The notes under the pieces were generated by a model that worked only from the letters and a program-made list of their open reading frames with translations, was not told the origin of the DNA and did no database searches. The position numbers were made by a program, and so were the translations under genes. A stretch of DNA of 7,427 nt from Chitinophagaceae bacterium (lineage in GTDB: Bacteria; Bacteroidota; Bacteroidia; Chitinophagales; Chitinophagaceae), in assembly GCA_947489175.1 (NCBI GenBank), contig CANLED010000094.1:1-7427 (forward strand), read 5' to 3'. Below, piece by piece: positions 4,952-7,427 of this stretch. Numbering within the stretch: the stretch's first letter is position 1; each line of letters starts with the position of its first letter.

Positions 4952-7427
4952 ATGAAACCAAAACATTTCCTGTGCTTTCTATTGGCGTGTTGCTTTGCTG
5001 TTTCCTCTTCCTATTCGCAGGAAGGAACAGTATTGGTAGCAGGTCTTGTGAAAGACAAATCCGGCATGCTGATTGCCAATGCCAGTGTCACCGAAAAAGG
5101 TACTCAAAATGCTGTTGTGACAAATGCCAGCGGCCTTTTCAGTATTCGTGTAAAAAATGCTAATGCTTTAATTGTGGTCAGTGCAGTTGGATATGCTCAG
5201 CTGGAACTGGTTGCAGTCACAACCGGCAATATGGTTGTTGAGATGGAGATTAAAGCTGAGAATTTGAGTGAAGTAGCTGTCGTCGGCTACGGTAGGCAGA
5301 AGAAAATAAGCGTTGTGGGCTCACAGGTTACCGTAAAACCAGAGGAGTTGAAAATTCCAGTCAGGGATCTTACCAATGCGCTGGCTGGTCGCTTGGCTGG
5401 TGTTGTCGCAGTACAGCGCAGTGGTGAGCCTGGTTATGATGCTTCTTCCATTTTCATTCGTGGGGTCTCCACATTTGCATCAAGCCCTCGCAGCCCCTTG
5501 TTGGTGGTTGATGGGGTTCCAGACAGATCAATCAACAATATTGATCCTGAAGACATCGAAAGCTTTACTGTGCTCAAGGATGCTTCTGCTACTGCAGTAT
5601 TTGGTACCCGTGGTGCGAATGGTGTCATCCTTGTCAATACCAAAAAAGGAAAGGCCGGAAAGGCGCAAATCAATGTAGAGGTAAATCAGGCAAGTTCTCA
5701 GTTCACACAATTGCCAGGTTTTGTCGATGCCCCCACATTCATGAAAATGTTCAATGAAGGGTTGACCATGCGCGGCAGAACTGCACAGTATGCTGATGAT
5801 GTCATCCAAAAGCATGCCACCGGGGAAGATCCGGATCTTTATCCCAACGTTGATTGGTTCAAGGAACTCTTTAACAAGTTTGGTAACAGCAATCGTGTCA
5901 ACCTGAACGTTAGGGGTGGATCATCTACTGCCAACTATTATATTTCCGCAGGTTACTACAACGAAGTGGGTATGTTCAAGCGGGATGAAGTGCAGGCTTA
6001 CAATTCTTCAATCAATTATAACCGTTACAATTTCACTTCAAATGTGAATGTTGATCTTACCAAAAGCACCAAGCTTGAATTGGGGATCAATGGATTCCTG
6101 ACCAATGGTAATTATCCCGGCATTGGTACACCTTCTCTTTTCTCAGAAGCCACCCGCGTACCGCCACATGTTGTACCTGCTATTTATTCCAATGGTCAAG
6201 CCCCGCAATATCAGTTAGGTACTCCAGTGAGTCCTTATATTCCGCTTACCCGTTCAGGTTACGCAACAGAATTCAGCAACACAGTTCGCTCCAACATTCG
6301 TTTGAAACAGGATCTGGATTTTTGGGTTAAAGGACTATCGATCACTTCGATGTTTGCATTCGATAATTTTTCTTCAGCAACATTAAGACGTACAAGAAAT
6401 GTGTCAACATTTCGTGCCACTGGAAGAGATGCAACTGGAAAGCTGCTTACTACCCCAATATTTGTAGGTAATGATGTACTTGGTTTTAGTTCTACTACTG
6501 GTACAAATCGCCGGATTTACACGGAGTCTTCCTTGAACTATTCCAATACATTCAAGTCTGTGCATAACGTATCGGGTATGTTATTGTACAACCAAAGTGA
6601 TTATGTAAACTCTAATGCAACAGATGTAGTAAGTTCAATTCCTTTTCGCATACGCGGTTTGACGGGTCGTGCGACTTACGGATATGATAACAAATATTTT
6701 GTGGAAGGAAACTTTGGTTATACGGGTTCTGAAAACTTTACACCCAATAGCCGGTATGGTCTTTTCCCTTCTGTTGGTACAGGCTGGGTAGTGTCAAATG
6801 AAAAATTCTTTGATCCTATTTCAAAGATCTTTAGTCATTTTAAGTTGCGTTATAGCTACGGATTATCGGGTAATAGCAATACAGGAGATCGTTTCTTGTT
6901 CCTTACACAAATCAATACAGGAAATGGGTATACCTATGGTGTTCCCGGTAGTACCATTGGTTATGGTGGATTACAGGAGGGACAAGTTGGTTCTGATGTT
7001 ACATGGGAAACTTCAAAACGCCATAACCTTGGAATTGAATTGAGTGCATTCCACAATGAATTGCAATTGATTGTTGAATTGTTCAAAGAACGCCGCGAAG
7101 GAATTCTTATCCGCAATTTTACCATCCCATATGCATCAGGATACAGGGCTGATAATATTCCTTACGGAAATATTGGTATTACATCAAACAAGGGTATTGA
7201 TGCGAGTCTGACCTATACAAAGAATTTCAAACGTTCTTCGTTCATCAGCTTTAACGGGTCTTTCAACTTTAATCAAAACAGAAATATTTACGATGGTTTG
7301 CCACCTTGGCAATTTCCTTGGTTGAACCGTCAGGGACACCCAATTGATCAGCGCTTTGGTTATATTGCTTTAGGCTTGTTTTCAGATTCAACAGAAATTC
7401 TTGCATCACCATCCCAGGCTGGCGATG
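4952..7427 (+). CDS. SusC/RagA-family TonB-dependent outer membrane receptor (3' end outside window)
   Basis: Second SusC-type importer; 825 codons are open to the window edge and about 200 residues are probably missing. The ATG at 4952 is the first possible start, because an in-frame TAA sits at 4946-4948. MKPKHFLCFLLACCFAVSSSYS is a signal peptide with likely cleavage before Gln23. Residues about 27-100 (VAGLVKDKSG...TNASGLFSIRV...VSAVGYAQ) form the carboxypeptidase-regulatory-like domain. LSEVAVVGYG (105-114) is the TonB-box region. The plug follows, with NALAGRLAGV, IFIRGVSTF, LVVDGVP (184-190) and VLKDASATAVFGTRGANGV (207-225), all textbook SusC motifs. The barrel starts near residue 240 and continues, including a TWETSKRHNLGIEL-type segment. 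There is no STN domain before the regulatory-like domain, so sigma/anti-sigma signalling through this receptor is unlikely. It probably heads a new operon and a susD gene is expected next. Its base composition is less AT-rich than the upstream genes. Substrate unknown. Confidence 0.97.
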   Translation, partial: MKPKHFLCFLLACCFAVSSSYSQEGTVLVAGLVKDKSGMLIANASVTEKGTQNAVVTNASGLFSIRVKNANALIVVSAVGYAQLELVAVTTGNMVVEMEIKAENLSEVAVVGYGRQKKISVVGSQVTVKPEELKIPVRDLTNALAGRLAGVVAVQRSGEPGYDASSIFIRGVSTFASSPRSPLLVVDGVPDRSINNIDPEDIESFTVLKDASATAVFGTRGANGVILVNTKKGKAGKAQINVEVNQASSQFTQLPGFVDAPTFMKMFNEGLTMRGRTAQYADDVIQKHATGEDPDLYPNVDWFKELFNKFGNSNRVNLNVRGGSSTANYYISAGYYNEVGMFKRDEVQAYNSSINYNRYNFTSNVNVDLTKSTKLELGINGFLTNGNYPGIGTPSLFSEATRVPPHVVPAIYSNGQAPQYQLGTPVSPYIPLTRSGYATEFSNTVRSNIRLKQDLDFWVKGLSITSMFAFDNFSSATLRRTRNVSTFRATGRDATGKLLTTPIFVGNDVLGFSSTTGTNRRIYTESSLNYSNTFKSVHNVSGMLLYNQSDYVNSNATDVVSSIPFRIRGLTGRATYGYDNKYFVEGNFGYTGSENFTPNSRYGLFPSVGTGWVVSNEKFFDPISKIFSHFKLRYSYGLSGNSNTGDRFLFLTQINTGNGYTYGVPGSTIGYGGLQEGQVGSDVTWETSKRHNLGIELSAFHNELQLIVELFKERREGILIRNFTIPYASGYRADNIPYGNIGITSNKGIDASLTYTKNFKRSSFISFNGSFNFNQNRNIYDGLPPWQFPWLNRQGHPIDQRFGYIALGLFSDSTEILASPSQAGD

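Noticed and set aside
4903..5163. 86-codon open frame starting with GTG, overlapping the start of the second SusC.
   Set aside because: It is out of frame with a clear SusC signal peptide and domain, and its Cys/Arg-rich product looks like a shadow translation.
5376..5815. Open frames on both strands inside the SusC plug domain.
   Set aside because: They overlap the highly conserved plug motifs of the second SusC in its own frame and show no family features of their own.
6798..7043. 81-codon open frame inside the second SusC.
   Set aside because: Out-of-frame shadow of the barrel-coding sequence, which continues unbroken through it.

Overview
The window looks like Bacteroidota (Bacteroidetes) DNA. 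It carries SusC/RagA TonB-dependent receptors, a RagB/SusD lipoprotein and a polysaccharide-lyase-like lipoprotein, the signature cargo of polysaccharide utilisation loci (PULs). The AT-rich coding DNA and weak Shine-Dalgarno sequences fit this. A family such as Chitinophagaceae or Sphingobacteriaceae is plausible, but the genus cannot be read from the sequence.

Layout, all on the + strand. (1) 1-765 is the C-terminal 254 residues of a SusC-type receptor whose start lies upstream. (2) 804-2603 is a complete SusD-like glycan-binding lipoprotein, 38 bp later. (3) 2614-4716 is a complete heparinase II/III-superfamily lipoprotein, 10 bp later. These three are tightly packed and very likely one transcript. 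(4) 4717-4951 is a 235-bp intergenic region with a 20-bp near-perfect palindrome of LacI-family operator type at 4779-4798. (5) 4952-7427 is a second SusC-type receptor, open at the window edge; 825 residues are visible and perhaps 200 are missing.

How the genes would work together: the first SusC/SusD pair should bind and import oligosaccharides across the outer membrane. The heparinase-like lipoprotein would cleave a uronic-acid-containing polysaccharide by beta-elimination, probably at the cell surface or in the periplasm. The second SusC begins another transport unit, probably followed by its own SusD beyond the window. It has no STN domain, so FecI/FecR-type signalling is unlikely, and the palindrome suggests control by a DNA-binding repressor or activator instead.

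The main points for a second look are the operator-like palindrome, the apparent loss of two of the three usual zinc ligands in the heparinase-like protein, and a shift in base composition between the first three genes and the second SusC. I see no wholly new system here: this is PUL territory with some specific oddities. No RNA genes, insertion sequences, CRISPR arrays or integration sites were seen.
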